A stretch of DNA of 64,000 bases from Rhizobacter sp. (lineage in GTDB: Bacteria > Pseudomonadota > Gammaproteobacteria > Burkholderiales > Burkholderiaceae_C), in NCBI GenBank assembly GCA_019635355.1, contig JAHBZQ010000001.1, forward strand, positions 4,588,001 to 4,652,000. The letters run 5' to 3'. Within the stretch, counting starts at the first letter, position 1, and the number at the start of each line of letters is the position of its first letter. The notes under the pieces were generated by a model. The model worked only from the letters and a program-made list of their open reading frames with translations, was not told where the DNA came from and searched no databases. Shown here one piece after another: positions 32,914-43,659 of the stretch. A program made the translations under genes and the position numbers.

Positions 32914-33513
32914 ATGAGTGACCAGCAAGTCGATCAAGGCCGCCGCACGTGGGTTGCCATCGCCTGTGGTGCAGGCGCAGTCGGTGGTGTCGCCACCGCC
33001 GTGCCCTTTGTCAGCACCTTCCAACCCTCTGAGCGGGCCCGTGCGGCTGGCGCGGCTGTCGAAGTCGACATCAGCTCGCTGAAGCCGGGCGAAAAGGTCA
33101 CCGTCGAATGGCGTGGCAAGCCGGTGTGGATCATCAAGCGCACCCCCGAGCAACTGGCCGCGCTGCCCAAGATCGACGCCCAGCTGGCCGACCCGAAGTC
33201 GACCCGCAAGCCCGACGAACTCACCCCCGAATACGCCCGCAACGAGCACCGCTCGATCAAGCCCGAGATCCTGGTCGCCGTGGGCATTTGCTCCCACCTC
33301 GGCTGCTCGCCCTCCGACAAGTTCCAACCCGGCGCGCAGCCTTCGCTGCCCGACGACTGGGCCGGCGGCTTCCTCTGCCCGTGCCATGGTTCCACCTTCG
33401 ACATGGCTGGCCGCGTGTTCAAGAACAAGCCCGCCCCTGACAACCTCGAAGTGCCTCCGCACATGTACCTGTCTGAGACCCGCCTGCTGATCGGCGAAGA
33501 CAAGAAGGCCTGA
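32914..33513 (+). CDS. petA: ubiquinol-cytochrome c reductase Rieske iron-sulfur subunit
   Basis: The 199-residue protein carries the Rieske cluster ligands Cys126-x-His128 and Cys155-x-x-His158, with the disulfide cysteines 131 and 157, in CSHLGC and CPCHGS. The N-terminus has a twin-arginine-like GRRTWVAIA followed by an uncleaved membrane helix, so export by the tatABC system is expected. It accepts electrons from quinol in the bc1 complex. An AGGACCTCC stretch precedes the ATG. First gene of petABC. Confidence 0.97.
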   Translation: MSDQQVDQGRRTWVAIACGAGAVGGVATAVPFVSTFQPSERARAAGAAVEVDISSLKPGEKVTVEWRGKPVWIIKRTPEQLAALPKIDAQLADPKSTRKPDELTPEYARNEHRSIKPEILVAVGICSHLGCSPSDKFQPGAQPSLPDDWAGGFLCPCHGSTFDMAGRVFKNKPAPDNLEVPPHMYLSETRLLIGEDKKA

Positions 33514-33545
33514 CCCCAGGCGCAGAGGCAATTCAGGAGAACAAT

Positions 33546-34946
33546 ATGGCCGAGTTCAAGCAAGTCAGCCCCAATGCCCCGATCGGCGAGAAGCTGATGA
33601 CGTGGGTGGACAACCGTTTCCCCGCGAGCAAGCTCTACAAAGAGCACATGAGCGAGTACTACGCTCCGAAGAACTTCAACTTCTGGTACGTCTTCGGCTC
33701 GCTCGCGCTGCTGGTGCTGGTGATCCAGATCGTCACCGGCATCTTCCTCGTGATGCACTACAAGCCCGACGCGAACCTGGCGTTCGCCTCGGTCGAGTAC
33801 ATCATGCGCGACGTGCCCTGGGGCTGGCTGGTGCGCTACATGCACTCCACCGGCGCCAGCGCCTTCTTCATCGTGGTCTACCTGCACATGTTCCGCGGGA
33901 TGATCTACGGCAGCTACCGCAAGCCGCGCGAGCTGGTGTGGATCTTCGGCTGTGCGATCTTCCTGTGCCTGATGGCCGAAGCCTTCATGGGCTACCTGCT
34001 GCCCTGGGGCCAGATGTCGTACTGGGGCGCCCAGGTGATCGTGAACTTGTTCGCGGCCGTGCCCTTCGTCGGCCCCGACCTGGCGCTGCTGATCCGCGGC
34101 GACTACGTCGTGTCTGATGCGACGCTGAACCGCTTCTTCAGCTTCCACGTGATCGCCGTGCCGCTGGTGCTGCTGGGCCTCGTTGTCGCGCACATCATCG
34201 CGCTGCACGAAGTGGGCTCCAACAACCCCGACGGCGTGGAGATCAAGGCCAAGAAGAACGCGGCCGGCATCCCGCTCGACGGCGTGCCGTTCCACCCGTA
34301 CTACACGGTGCACGACATCTACGCGACGAGCATCTTCCTGTTCTTCTTCGCGGCGGTGGTGTTCTTCGCGCCCGAGTTCGGTGGCTACTTCCTCGAGTAC
34401 AACAACTTCATCCCGGCCGACCCGCTGAAGACCCCGGCGCACATCGCTCCGGTCTGGTACTTCACGCCGTACTACTCGATGCTGCGGGCCACGACCGATC
34501 AGATGGTCTACGTGCTCGTCGCGCTGGTCGGCCTGGGTGCCGTGCTGGCCATCGTGCGCGGTGGCTTCTCGGGTCTGGGCAAGCTGGCCATTGCGATCGG
34601 TGCGCTTGTCGCCGCCGGCCTGCTGCTGACCTTCGAGGCCAAGTTCTGGGGCGTGGTCGTGATGGGCGGTGCCGTCATCATCATGTTCTTCCTGCCCTGG
34701 CTGGACCGCGCCGAAGCCAAGTCCATCCGCTACCGCCCGAGCTGGCACAAGGTGATGTACGGCATCTTCGTCGTCGTGTTCGCGGTGCTGGGCTACCTCG
34801 GGGTGCAGCCACCGTCGCCCACCGGCGAAAGGGTGTCGCAGGTCGGCACGCTCTTCTACTTCGGCTTCTTCCTGCTCATGCCCTGGTGGAGCCGCATCGG
34901 CCAATCCAAGCCGGTGCCTGACCGCGTGACCTTCAGCGCCCACTGA
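33546..34946 (+). CDS. petB: ubiquinol-cytochrome c reductase cytochrome b
   Basis: The 466-residue membrane protein has eight helices. The histidines that hold the two b haems appear in VRYMHSTGASAFFIVVYLH and FFSFHVIAVPLVLLGLVVAH. The quinol-site motif PEFGG (position of PEWY) follows in VFFAPEFGGYF; the aromatic residue is Phe-Gly in place of Trp-Tyr. A C-terminal extension with extra hydrophobic helices is typical for this order. An AGGAGAAC site lies ahead of the ATG. Confidence 0.96.
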   Translation: MAEFKQVSPNAPIGEKLMTWVDNRFPASKLYKEHMSEYYAPKNFNFWYVFGSLALLVLVIQIVTGIFLVMHYKPDANLAFASVEYIMRDVPWGWLVRYMHSTGASAFFIVVYLHMFRGMIYGSYRKPRELVWIFGCAIFLCLMAEAFMGYLLPWGQMSYWGAQVIVNLFAAVPFVGPDLALLIRGDYVVSDATLNRFFSFHVIAVPLVLLGLVVAHIIALHEVGSNNPDGVEIKAKKNAAGIPLDGVPFHPYYTVHDIYATSIFLFFFAAVVFFAPEFGGYFLEYNNFIPADPLKTPAHIAPVWYFTPYYSMLRATTDQMVYVLVALVGLGAVLAIVRGGFSGLGKLAIAIGALVAAGLLLTFEAKFWGVVVMGGAVIIMFFLPWLDRAEAKSIRYRPSWHKVMYGIFVVVFAVLGYLGVQPPSPTGERVSQVGTLFYFGFFLLMPWWSRIGQSKPVPDRVTFSAH

Positions 34947-34972
34947 CGAGACGCAAGCCGGAATCACACACC

Positions 34973-35743
34973 ATGAAGAAACTCATCCTCATCCTGCTGG
35001 CGTCGTTCGGCTTCACCGCGGGCGCCGTGGCGGCCGAAGGTGGCATCGCCTGGGACCGTTTCCCCGTTGCGAAGACGACCGACGTGGCATCGCTGCAAAA
35101 CGGCGCCAAGCTCTTCGTCAACTACTGCCTGAACTGCCACTCGGCCTCGTTCATGCGCTACAACCGCCTGCGCGACATTGGCCTGTCGGAAGACCAGATC
35201 AAGAAGAACCTCATGTTCGCCACCGACAAGGTCGGCGACACGATGAAGACCACTCTGGACCCGAAGCAGGCCAAGGAATGGTTCGGCGGCGTGCCGCCCG
35301 ACCTGACCGTGATCGCCCGTTCGCGCGCCGACATCGGCAAGGGTTCTGGCGCCGACTACCTCTACACCTACCTGCGCAGCTACTACCGCGACGACACCAA
35401 GGCGACCGGCTGGAACAACCTCGTCTTCCCGAGCGTGGGCATGCCGCACGTGCTTTGGGAGTTGCAGGGCCAGCGCGCGCCGAAGTACGTCGAGGAGAAG
35501 GACCCGCACCACGAAGGCAAGACCGTGCACCGCTTCGTCGGCTACACGCAGCTCACCCCGGGCACGCTGAGCCAGAACGACTACGACGAAGCCGTGGGCG
35601 ACCTGGTGGCCTTCCTGCAGTGGATGGGCGAGCCCGCCCAGCACGACCGCGTCAGGCTCGGCGTCTTCGTGCTGCTTTTCCTGGCCCTCTTCACGTTCAT
35701 TGCGTGGCGCCTGAACGCCGCCTTCTGGAAAGACGTGAAATAA
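34973..35743 (+). CDS. petC: ubiquinol-cytochrome c reductase cytochrome c1
   Basis: The 256-residue protein has a signal peptide ending near AVAAEG, a haem c site Cys52-x-x-Cys55-His56 (CLNCHSASF), a methionine-containing FPSVGMPHVLWEL region for the sixth ligand and a C-terminal membrane anchor (LGVFVLLFLALFTFIAWRL). It passes electrons from the Rieske protein to soluble cytochrome c in the periplasm. It closes the petABC operon; a strong GC hairpin follows at 35755. Confidence 0.96.
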   Translation: MKKLILILLASFGFTAGAVAAEGGIAWDRFPVAKTTDVASLQNGAKLFVNYCLNCHSASFMRYNRLRDIGLSEDQIKKNLMFATDKVGDTMKTTLDPKQAKEWFGGVPPDLTVIARSRADIGKGSGADYLYTYLRSYYRDDTKATGWNNLVFPSVGMPHVLWELQGQRAPKYVEEKDPHHEGKTVHRFVGYTQLTPGTLSQNDYDEAVGDLVAFLQWMGEPAQHDRVRLGVFVLLFLALFTFIAWRLNAAFWKDVK

Positions 35744-35754
35744 GCGAACGCGAG

Positions 35755-35775
35755 GCGGCCGGGATCCCCGGCCGC
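35755..35775 (+). terminator. GC-rich hairpin between petC and sspA
   Basis: GCGGCCGGG pairs perfectly with CCCGGCCGC across a three-base loop, 11 bp after the petC stop. There is no T-run, so it may be a partial terminator or an RNA-stability element rather than a full stop; sspA lies in the same direction. Confidence 0.5.
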
Positions 35776-35865
35776 TGACCGTCTGCGGAGTGGAGCGCTG
35801 CCACCCTGGCCCGCCCACTCCGTTTGTGTTTTGCAAGACCTCATCTGCTCAAAGGAGCCGCCATC

Positions 35866-36483
35866 ATGATGGTGCTTTACTCCGGAACCACCTGCCCCTA
35901 CTCGCACCGCTGCCGCTTCGTCCTGTTCGAGAAGGGCATGGACTTCGAGATCCGCGACGTCGACCTCTTCGCTAAGCCCGAAGACATCGCGTTGATGAAC
36001 CCGTACAACGAGGTCCCCATCCTGGTGGAGCGCGACCTCATCCTGTACGAGTCGCACATCATCAACGAGTACATCGACGAGCGTTTCCCGCATCCGCAAC
36101 TGATGCCGGGTGACCCGGTGGCCCGTGCGCGCGTGCGCCTGTTCCTGCTCAATTTCGAGAAGGAGCTCTTCGCCCACGTCAACGTGCTCGAGGGGCGCAG
36201 CACCGGTGCCAAGCCGAACGACAAGCAGCTCGAGAAGGCTCGCTCGCAGATCCGCGACCGTCTGACGCAGCTCGCGCCGATCTTCCTGAAGAACAAGTTC
36301 ATGCTGGGCGACGACTTCTCGATGCTCGACGTGGCCATCGCCCCGCTGCTGTGGCGCCTCGACTACTACGGCATCGACATGTCGAAGAACGCCGTGCCGC
36401 TGCTGAAGTACGCCGAGCGCATCTTCTCGCGCCCCGCCTACATCGAAGCGCTGACGCCTTCCGAGAAGGTGATGCGCAAGTAA
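35866..36483 (+). CDS. sspA: stringent starvation protein A
   Basis: The 205-residue protein has a glutathione-S-transferase fold: thioredoxin-like N-terminus (LYSGTTCPYSHRCRFVLFEKG) and helical C-terminus (FMLGDDFSMLDVAIAPLLWRL). SspA binds RNA polymerase and alters transcription under stress. Position after petABC and before sspB is the conserved betaproteobacterial order. Two ATG codons in tandem (35866, 35869) follow an AAAGGAG site, so the start may differ by one residue. Confidence 0.93.
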   Translation: MMVLYSGTTCPYSHRCRFVLFEKGMDFEIRDVDLFAKPEDIALMNPYNEVPILVERDLILYESHIINEYIDERFPHPQLMPGDPVARARVRLFLLNFEKELFAHVNVLEGRSTGAKPNDKQLEKARSQIRDRLTQLAPIFLKNKFMLGDDFSMLDVAIAPLLWRLDYYGIDMSKNAVPLLKYAERIFSRPAYIEALTPSEKVMRK

Positions 36484-36493
36484 GCGCACTCGC

Positions 36494-37024
36494 ATGAGCC
36501 TGATCCCGACGACACCGGGCAATGCCGGGACATCCACCCGGCCTTACCTGATCCGTGCCCTGCATGACTGGTGCACGGACAACGGCTTCACGCCGTATCT
36601 GGCGGTGTACGTCGATGCCAGCGTGCAGGTGCCGTTCGAGTATGTGAAGAACAACGAGATCGTGCTCAACGTCGGCTTCGAGGCCACCACCTCGCTCAAG
36701 CTCGGCAATGAGCTGATCGAGTTCAAGGCACGCTTCGGCGGTGTGTCGCGCGACATCGCCGTGCCGGTCGATCACGTGATCGCGATCTACGCACGTGAGA
36801 ACGGGCAGGGCATGGCCTTCCCGGTGCCCAGCGAGCCGGCCACGGTGGCGTCACCCGAGCCCGCACCCGTCGCGGATCGGCCGACGCAGCCGGGAGGCCT
36901 GCGTCTCGCCACCGGCGACGCCTTGCCGGCCACCGACGCGCCTGCCGGCAAGCCCACCGATGACGGCGAGCCGCCCGAGCCTCCCGCGGGTGGCGGACGG
37001 CCTGCGCTCAAGCGCATCAAGTAA
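36494..37024 (+). CDS. sspB: ClpXP adaptor, stringent starvation protein B
   Basis: The 176-residue protein has the SspB substrate-binding domain (RPYLIRALHDWCTDNGFTPY ... VPFEYVKNNEIVLNVG ... FKARFGGVSRDIAVPVDHV) and a long, unstructured Pro/Ala-rich tail ending in GGGRPALKRIK, which matches the ClpX-binding tail of the family. SspB delivers ssrA-tagged proteins to ClpXP. It lies 10 bp after sspA and is followed by tRNA-Thr. Confidence 0.93.
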   Translation: MSLIPTTPGNAGTSTRPYLIRALHDWCTDNGFTPYLAVYVDASVQVPFEYVKNNEIVLNVGFEATTSLKLGNELIEFKARFGGVSRDIAVPVDHVIAIYARENGQGMAFPVPSEPATVASPEPAPVADRPTQPGGLRLATGDALPATDAPAGKPTDDGEPPEPPAGGGRPALKRIK

Positions 37025-37071
37025 CCATCGTGAACGGACGCAAGTCCTAGAATCACAAGCGTTTTGCGTTT

Positions 37072-37147
37072 GCCCTTGTAGCTCAGCTGGTAGAGCAGCG
37101 GTTTTGTAAACCGAAGGTCACGGGTTCGAATCCTGTCGGGGGCACCA
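37072..37147 (+). tRNA. tRNA-Thr (anticodon TGT)
   Basis: A 76-base cloverleaf with encoded CCA: acceptor GCCCTTG/CGGGGGC, D-arm GCTC/GAGC, anticodon loop TTTGTAA with anticodon TGT at positions 34-36, and T-arm with TTCGAAT. The base pair 27-43 is a G-A mismatch. The TGT anticodon reads ACA and other ACN threonine codons. Confidence 0.95.
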
Positions 37148-37172
37148 TCTCTTCGAGTTCTTCTCAGCGGCA

Positions 37173-37191
37173 CTGATACGTCTCGTATCAG
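37173..37191. terminator. hairpin after tRNA-Thr
   Basis: CTGATACG pairs with CGTATCAG across TCT, 25 bp after the tRNA and 18 bp past the stop of the convergent DciA-like gene. It has no clear T-run and could end either transcript. Confidence 0.5.
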
Positions 37192-37209
37192 CTCGGCGTT
37201 TGCGTGGCC

Positions 37210-37527
37210 TTACGCCGATTGAACCTTGATCCTGATTGAAGTAACCTGCCATCCCCGTTGCTTGAGTGCATCCTCGAGCCGAGGTTGAAGCTGGCGCAGC
37301 TTGGCTGCCACGGCGGCGTTCGCCGCCAGCAACGACCACCCGTCGCCATCCACGGGTCCGGGTTTCACGTGAGCGGCCAGAGCCGCCGGCAAGACAGGGC
37401 GCACAGCGTCGAAGCGGTCGTTCGATTCCCGCATCAGCTGTTGCAGGCGCGCAAGAGGGGGGCTCGAGGCCATGGCTTCCTGCATGCGCATGGCGTTGGG
37501 GGTGACCGGGGGCTGCTTCGGGTTCAC
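37210..37527 (-). CDS. DUF721 / DciA-like protein
   Basis: The protein of about 105 residues contains LQQLMRESNDRFDAVRPVLP, then WSLLAANAAVAAKLRQLQPRL and ends with a short beta segment (VTSIRIKVQ), matching the DUF721 family whose DciA members load the replicative helicase DnaB in most bacteria lacking DnaC. The likely start is GTG complementary to 37525-37527, since ATGs further upstream lie inside the divergent M23 gene. No ribosome-binding site is visible. Only 16 bp separate the two divergent starts. Confidence 0.75.
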   Translation of the reverse strand: MNPKQPPVTPNAMRMQEAMASSPPLARLQQLMRESNDRFDAVRPVLPAALAAHVKPGPVDGDGWSLLAANAAVAAKLRQLQPRLEDALKQRGWQVTSIRIKVQSA

Positions 37528-37543
37528 CGCAAGGAGTTTAGCG

Positions 37544-38536
37544 ATGCAGATCATGATCACCCACGGCAACATGGCGCGCACGCGCGTCCTGCACTTCAAC
37601 CGCCTGCAGCTGATCGCCCTCGCCATCGGTTTCCTGATCGGGCTCTTGGCCTTGTCGGGCACCATCTACCACGTCATCTTCCTCAAGGCCGCCCGCGAAG
37701 GCTGGCCGGTGGTGAGCCAGATCGTGCGCCTCGTGGTGCGTGACGAGTTCGCCCAGCGCGACCGCTTCATGCGCGAGAACCTCGATGCCATGGCGCAGAA
37801 GGTCGGCGAGATGCAGGCCAAGCTCATCAAGCTCGAAGCCATCGGCGAACGGGTCTCGGGCCTGGCCGGCGTGAAGCCGGACGAACTCAAGCAGATCGCC
37901 CCGGCCTTGCGTCGCGGTGGACAGGGTGGCCCGTTCGTGCCGGCCCGCAAGCCGTCGCTGGAGCAGCTCAACGGCATGATGGACTCGCTCGACGAGTCGG
38001 CCGAGCAGAGCGCCGACCTCTTCACGATGATCGAGTCGCGCCTGTTCGAAAAGCGCCTCGAAGCGCTGATGGTGCCCAACAGCCCGCCGATCAACGGCGG
38101 TGTCGGCTCCGGCTTCGGCTTCCGCTCCGACCCGTTCTCGGGCCGGCCGGCGCTGCACACCGGCCTCGACTTTCCCGCCGACGTGGGCACGCCCATCATG
38201 GCGGCCGCGGGTGGCGTGGTGCGTTCGACCGACTTCCATCCGGCCTACGGCAACCTGCTCGAGATCGATCACGGCAATGGCCTGGCGACCCGCTACGCCC
38301 ACACCTCCAAGATCCTCGTGAAACCAGGGGACCTCGTGAAGCGTGGTCAGGTCGTGGCTCAGGTCGGCACCACCGGGCGCTCGACCGGGCCGCATCTGCA
38401 CTTCGAGGTGAGCGTGGAAGGCGTGCTGCAAAACCCCGCCAAGTTCCTCTCGGGGAAGGCGCCGCCCGCCCTGCCGCGCACGGCCGCCGCCACTGCCAAC
38501 ACAGCAGCCCCAGCCACGGTGCAGGCACCCCGCTGA
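37544..38536 (+). CDS. M23-family (LytM-type) peptidase, membrane-anchored
   Basis: The 330-residue protein has one membrane helix (about 21-46), a coiled-coil-prone segment (about 68-104) and a LytM domain with LHTGLDFPADVGTPI (zinc His and Asp) and GPHLHFEVSVEG (catalytic and zinc histidines). It is expected in the periplasm at the inner membrane and either cuts peptidoglycan cross-links or activates amidases. Both zinc motifs look complete, so an active endopeptidase is likely. AAGGAG lies 7 bp ahead of the ATG at 37544. It precedes secA, an order common in Burkholderiales. Confidence 0.9.
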   Translation: MQIMITHGNMARTRVLHFNRLQLIALAIGFLIGLLALSGTIYHVIFLKAAREGWPVVSQIVRLVVRDEFAQRDRFMRENLDAMAQKVGEMQAKLIKLEAIGERVSGLAGVKPDELKQIAPALRRGGQGGPFVPARKPSLEQLNGMMDSLDESAEQSADLFTMIESRLFEKRLEALMVPNSPPINGGVGSGFGFRSDPFSGRPALHTGLDFPADVGTPIMAAAGGVVRSTDFHPAYGNLLEIDHGNGLATRYAHTSKILVKPGDLVKRGQVVAQVGTTGRSTGPHLHFEVSVEGVLQNPAKFLSGKAPPALPRTAAATANTAAPATVQAPR

Positions 38537-38655
38537 CCCACCCGGCGGGGTCAAACCCGCGGTGTAAGATTCGCGGCTTTTCCCGCGCTGCGCGGGCTCT
38601 GTGCGCGCGTGCGTCCAGGGCTTGCAGTCCCTCGCTCCAAATCCCCTGACGCTGC
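38537..38655 (+). promoter_or_regulatory. secA leader region
   Basis: The 119-bp gap holds a TAAGAT -10-like hexamer at 38565-38570 and a hairpin CCCGCG-CTG-CGCGGG at 38582-38596. No SecM-like arrest peptide was seen. The promoter call rests on the hexamer only; no good -35 element sits at the right distance. Confidence 0.35.
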
Positions 38656-41406
<2,751 letters not shown>

Positions 41407-41436
41407 GTTTCTCGGCCCCTCGACCAGGAGCCTTGC

Positions 41437-42666
41437 ATGCCTGTGAACCTGAACGCGCCTGACCCCAAGGCGCTCTTCCCCGTTTCCGGCGTCAAGCTGG
41501 GCATCACCATGGCGGGTGTGCGCAAGGCGAATCGCCGCGACCTGACCGTCATCACGCTGGCCGAAGGCTCCCAGGTGGCCGGCGTCTTCACCAGCAACCG
41601 CTATTGCGCGGCGCCGGTGCAGCTGTGCCGCCAGCACCTCGCCGGTGGCGCTGCGTTGCGCGCGATGGTCATCAACACCGGCAATGCCAACGCCGGCACC
41701 GGCGAAGACGGCTTGGCCCGTGCGCGCGCCACTTGCGTGGCGCTGGCGAAGCAGCTGAAGCTCACCCCTGAGCAGGTGCTGCCGTTCTCCACCGGCGTGA
41801 TCATGGAGCCGCTGCCGGTCGACCGCATCGAGGCCGGGCTGCCCGCCGCCATCGCCGACCTGAAGGAAGACAACTGGGCGACCGCAGCCGAAGGCATCAT
41901 GACCACCGACACGCTGCCCAAGGCCGCGTCGCGCCGCATCAGCCTCGGTGGCAAGACGGTCACCATCACCGGCATCAGCAAGGGTGCCGGCATGATCCGC
42001 CCCAACATGGCGACGATGCTCAGCTTCCTCGCCACCGATGCCGCCATCGCGCCTGCGCTGATGCAGGGCCTCACACAACAGGCTGCCGACCGTTCGTTCA
42101 ACCGCATCACGATCGACGGTGACACGTCGACCAACGATTCGTTCGTGGTCGTCGCCACGGGTGCTGCCGGCAACGCGCCCATCACCCAGCTCGACAGCGG
42201 CGACGGCGCGCTCCTGCGCGACGCCGTCTTCGCCGTGGCGACCGAGCTCGCACAGGCCATCGTGCGCGACGGCGAAGGCGCCACCAAGTTCATCACCGTG
42301 CAGGTCGACGGCGGCAAGACCGAGGCCGAGTGCAAGCAGGTGGCCTACGCCATCGCGCACTCGCCGCTGGTGAAGACGGCGTTCTTTGCCAGCGACCCCA
42401 ACCTTGGCCGCATCCTTGCCGCGGTCGGCTACGCCGGTATTGCCGACCTCGACCAGTCGCGCATCGAACTCTTCCTCGACGACGTGCACGTGGTGACGAG
42501 TGGCGGGCGCAAGCCGAGCTACCAGGAAGCCGACGGCGCGCGGGTGATGAAGCAGGCCGAGATCACGGTGCGGGTCGACCTCAAGCGTGGCAGCGCCCAG
42601 GCCACGGTGTGGACCTGCGACCTCAGCTACGACTACGTCAAGATCAACGCCGACTACCGCAGCTGA
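41437..42666 (+). CDS. argJ: bifunctional ornithine acetyltransferase / N-acetylglutamate synthase
   Basis: The 409-residue precursor has the ArgJ plan. The self-cleavage region reads AEGIMTTDTLPKAA, where the bond before the conserved Thr is cut to make two subunits. Other blocks are MVINTGNANAGTG, GAGMIRPNMATML and TNDSFVVVATG. It transfers acetyl from acetylornithine to glutamate and so recycles the acetyl group in arginine synthesis. Its 3' end overlaps by 13 bases the convergent ceramidase-like gene. Start ATG follows CAGGAGCC. Confidence 0.96.
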   Translation: MPVNLNAPDPKALFPVSGVKLGITMAGVRKANRRDLTVITLAEGSQVAGVFTSNRYCAAPVQLCRQHLAGGAALRAMVINTGNANAGTGEDGLARARATCVALAKQLKLTPEQVLPFSTGVIMEPLPVDRIEAGLPAAIADLKEDNWATAAEGIMTTDTLPKAASRRISLGGKTVTITGISKGAGMIRPNMATMLSFLATDAAIAPALMQGLTQQAADRSFNRITIDGDTSTNDSFVVVATGAAGNAPITQLDSGDGALLRDAVFAVATELAQAIVRDGEGATKFITVQVDGGKTEAECKQVAYAIAHSPLVKTAFFASDPNLGRILAAVGYAGIADLDQSRIELFLDDVHVVTSGGRKPSYQEADGARVMKQAEITVRVDLKRGSAQATVWTCDLSYDYVKINADYRS

Positions 42667-43427
42667 GCGCGGTGCGTGTGGCCGCTGGCGTGCAGCAGCA
42701 CGCCCGCGGCGAGTGCGGCCATCAGGTGCTTGAGCGTGTGGCCGCTCACGGTGTGCAGTGTGATGCCCAGCACGGCGGCATCGGCCACCTCCAGCGCTTT
42801 GGCGAAAGCGTAGAGCGCGAGCGCCGTCCACCATGCCGATGCGGGCACTGCCGCCGTGGTGAGTGCGCGCAGGCGCAGCAGCAGCGCCGCCGGGATCAGC
42901 AGCATCGGCATGAATTGCACCAGCACGTAAGGCCGCAGGTCACCGGCGCCGAGGGCATTGCCGATGCCCCACCAGGCCACCGCGGCCGTGCCGCTCACCA
43001 GCGCGATGCCGACCACGGCGGGTGACTGCCAGCGGGCGTGCACACGCTCGGCGAGGAAGGCACACAACAGCGCGGCACAGGCCCAGGCGATGGGCAAACG
43101 ATCGATCAGCAGTGAGAGGTCGTTCGGTTGCCAGTGGTAGACCGACGACCCGAGGGCGGTCGCGCCAATGGCCATGCAGAACGCTTGCCAAGCCGCACCC
43201 GCGCCGCGCAGGCGCGGCCAGGCCCAGCCCGCAGCCAGCGCGAAGGGCAGGTTGCTCAGCACGTTCCATGCGTGGGGCACGACACCCAGGGCGCGCGCAT
43301 CGGCGAAGTGGTGGTAGTCGGGCCATTGCACGAGAGGGCCATGCAGGGCGAGGCCCGTGATGGCCAGCAGGGCCAGCCACAGCAGCACGAGACTGTGCCG
43401 GGAAGCGGATTGGAGGTGAGCGGGCAT
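42654..43427 (-). CDS. ceramidase-domain (CREST-type) membrane protein
   Basis: The 257-residue protein has about seven hydrophobic helices and the motifs of the alkaline-ceramidase/CREST superfamily: DYHHFADAR near the N-terminus, SSVYHWQPND in the middle and HTLKHLMAALA near the C-terminus, giving the serine, aspartates and zinc histidines expected of these membrane hydrolases. Real substrate is unknown; sphingolipids are not usual in this order. It converges on argJ, with both stop codons inside a 13-base overlap. A 16-bp palindrome lies upstream at 43531. Confidence 0.75.
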   Translation of the reverse strand: MPAHLQSASRHSLVLLWLALLAITGLALHGPLVQWPDYHHFADARALGVVPHAWNVLSNLPFALAAGWAWPRLRGAGAAWQAFCMAIGATALGSSVYHWQPNDLSLLIDRLPIAWACAALLCAFLAERVHARWQSPAVVGIALVSGTAAVAWWGIGNALGAGDLRPYVLVQFMPMLLIPAALLLRLRALTTAAVPASAWWTALALYAFAKALEVADAAVLGITLHTVSGHTLKHLMAALAAGVLLHASGHTHRAQLR

Positions 43428-43530
43428 GGCGTGGCGCAGGTGAAGACCTCGCCATCGTGAGCGCCCGAGCCGGTGCTGCCAAGCGCCGGTGCGCCGGGTA
43501 CGAGGGCCTCGCACCCGCGGTATCACGCCG

Positions 43531-43546
43531 AGCCACCGCGGTGGCT
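43531..43546. promoter_or_regulatory. 16-bp perfect palindrome between divergent genes
   Basis: AGCCACCG-CGGTGGCT is a perfect palindrome midway in the 232-bp divergent region between the ceramidase-like gene and the MFS exporter gene. It may be an operator for one or both; no regulator gene is adjacent. Confidence 0.35.
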
Positions 43547-43659
43547 GCCATGGGACGAGCCCCTAGTTTGTTGCAGGTCTTCGACAGCATGCACATTTCC
43601 CACATTGCAACGTGTGACGCTTGCCACACGCGTGCCACAGAAGAATGAGGAGACCCTCG

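Noticed and set aside
36787..37173. Minus-strand frame across tRNA-Thr giving a protein with RTRDLRFTKPLLYQLSYKG
   Set aside because: This is the well-known false frame produced by the antisense of tRNA genes.
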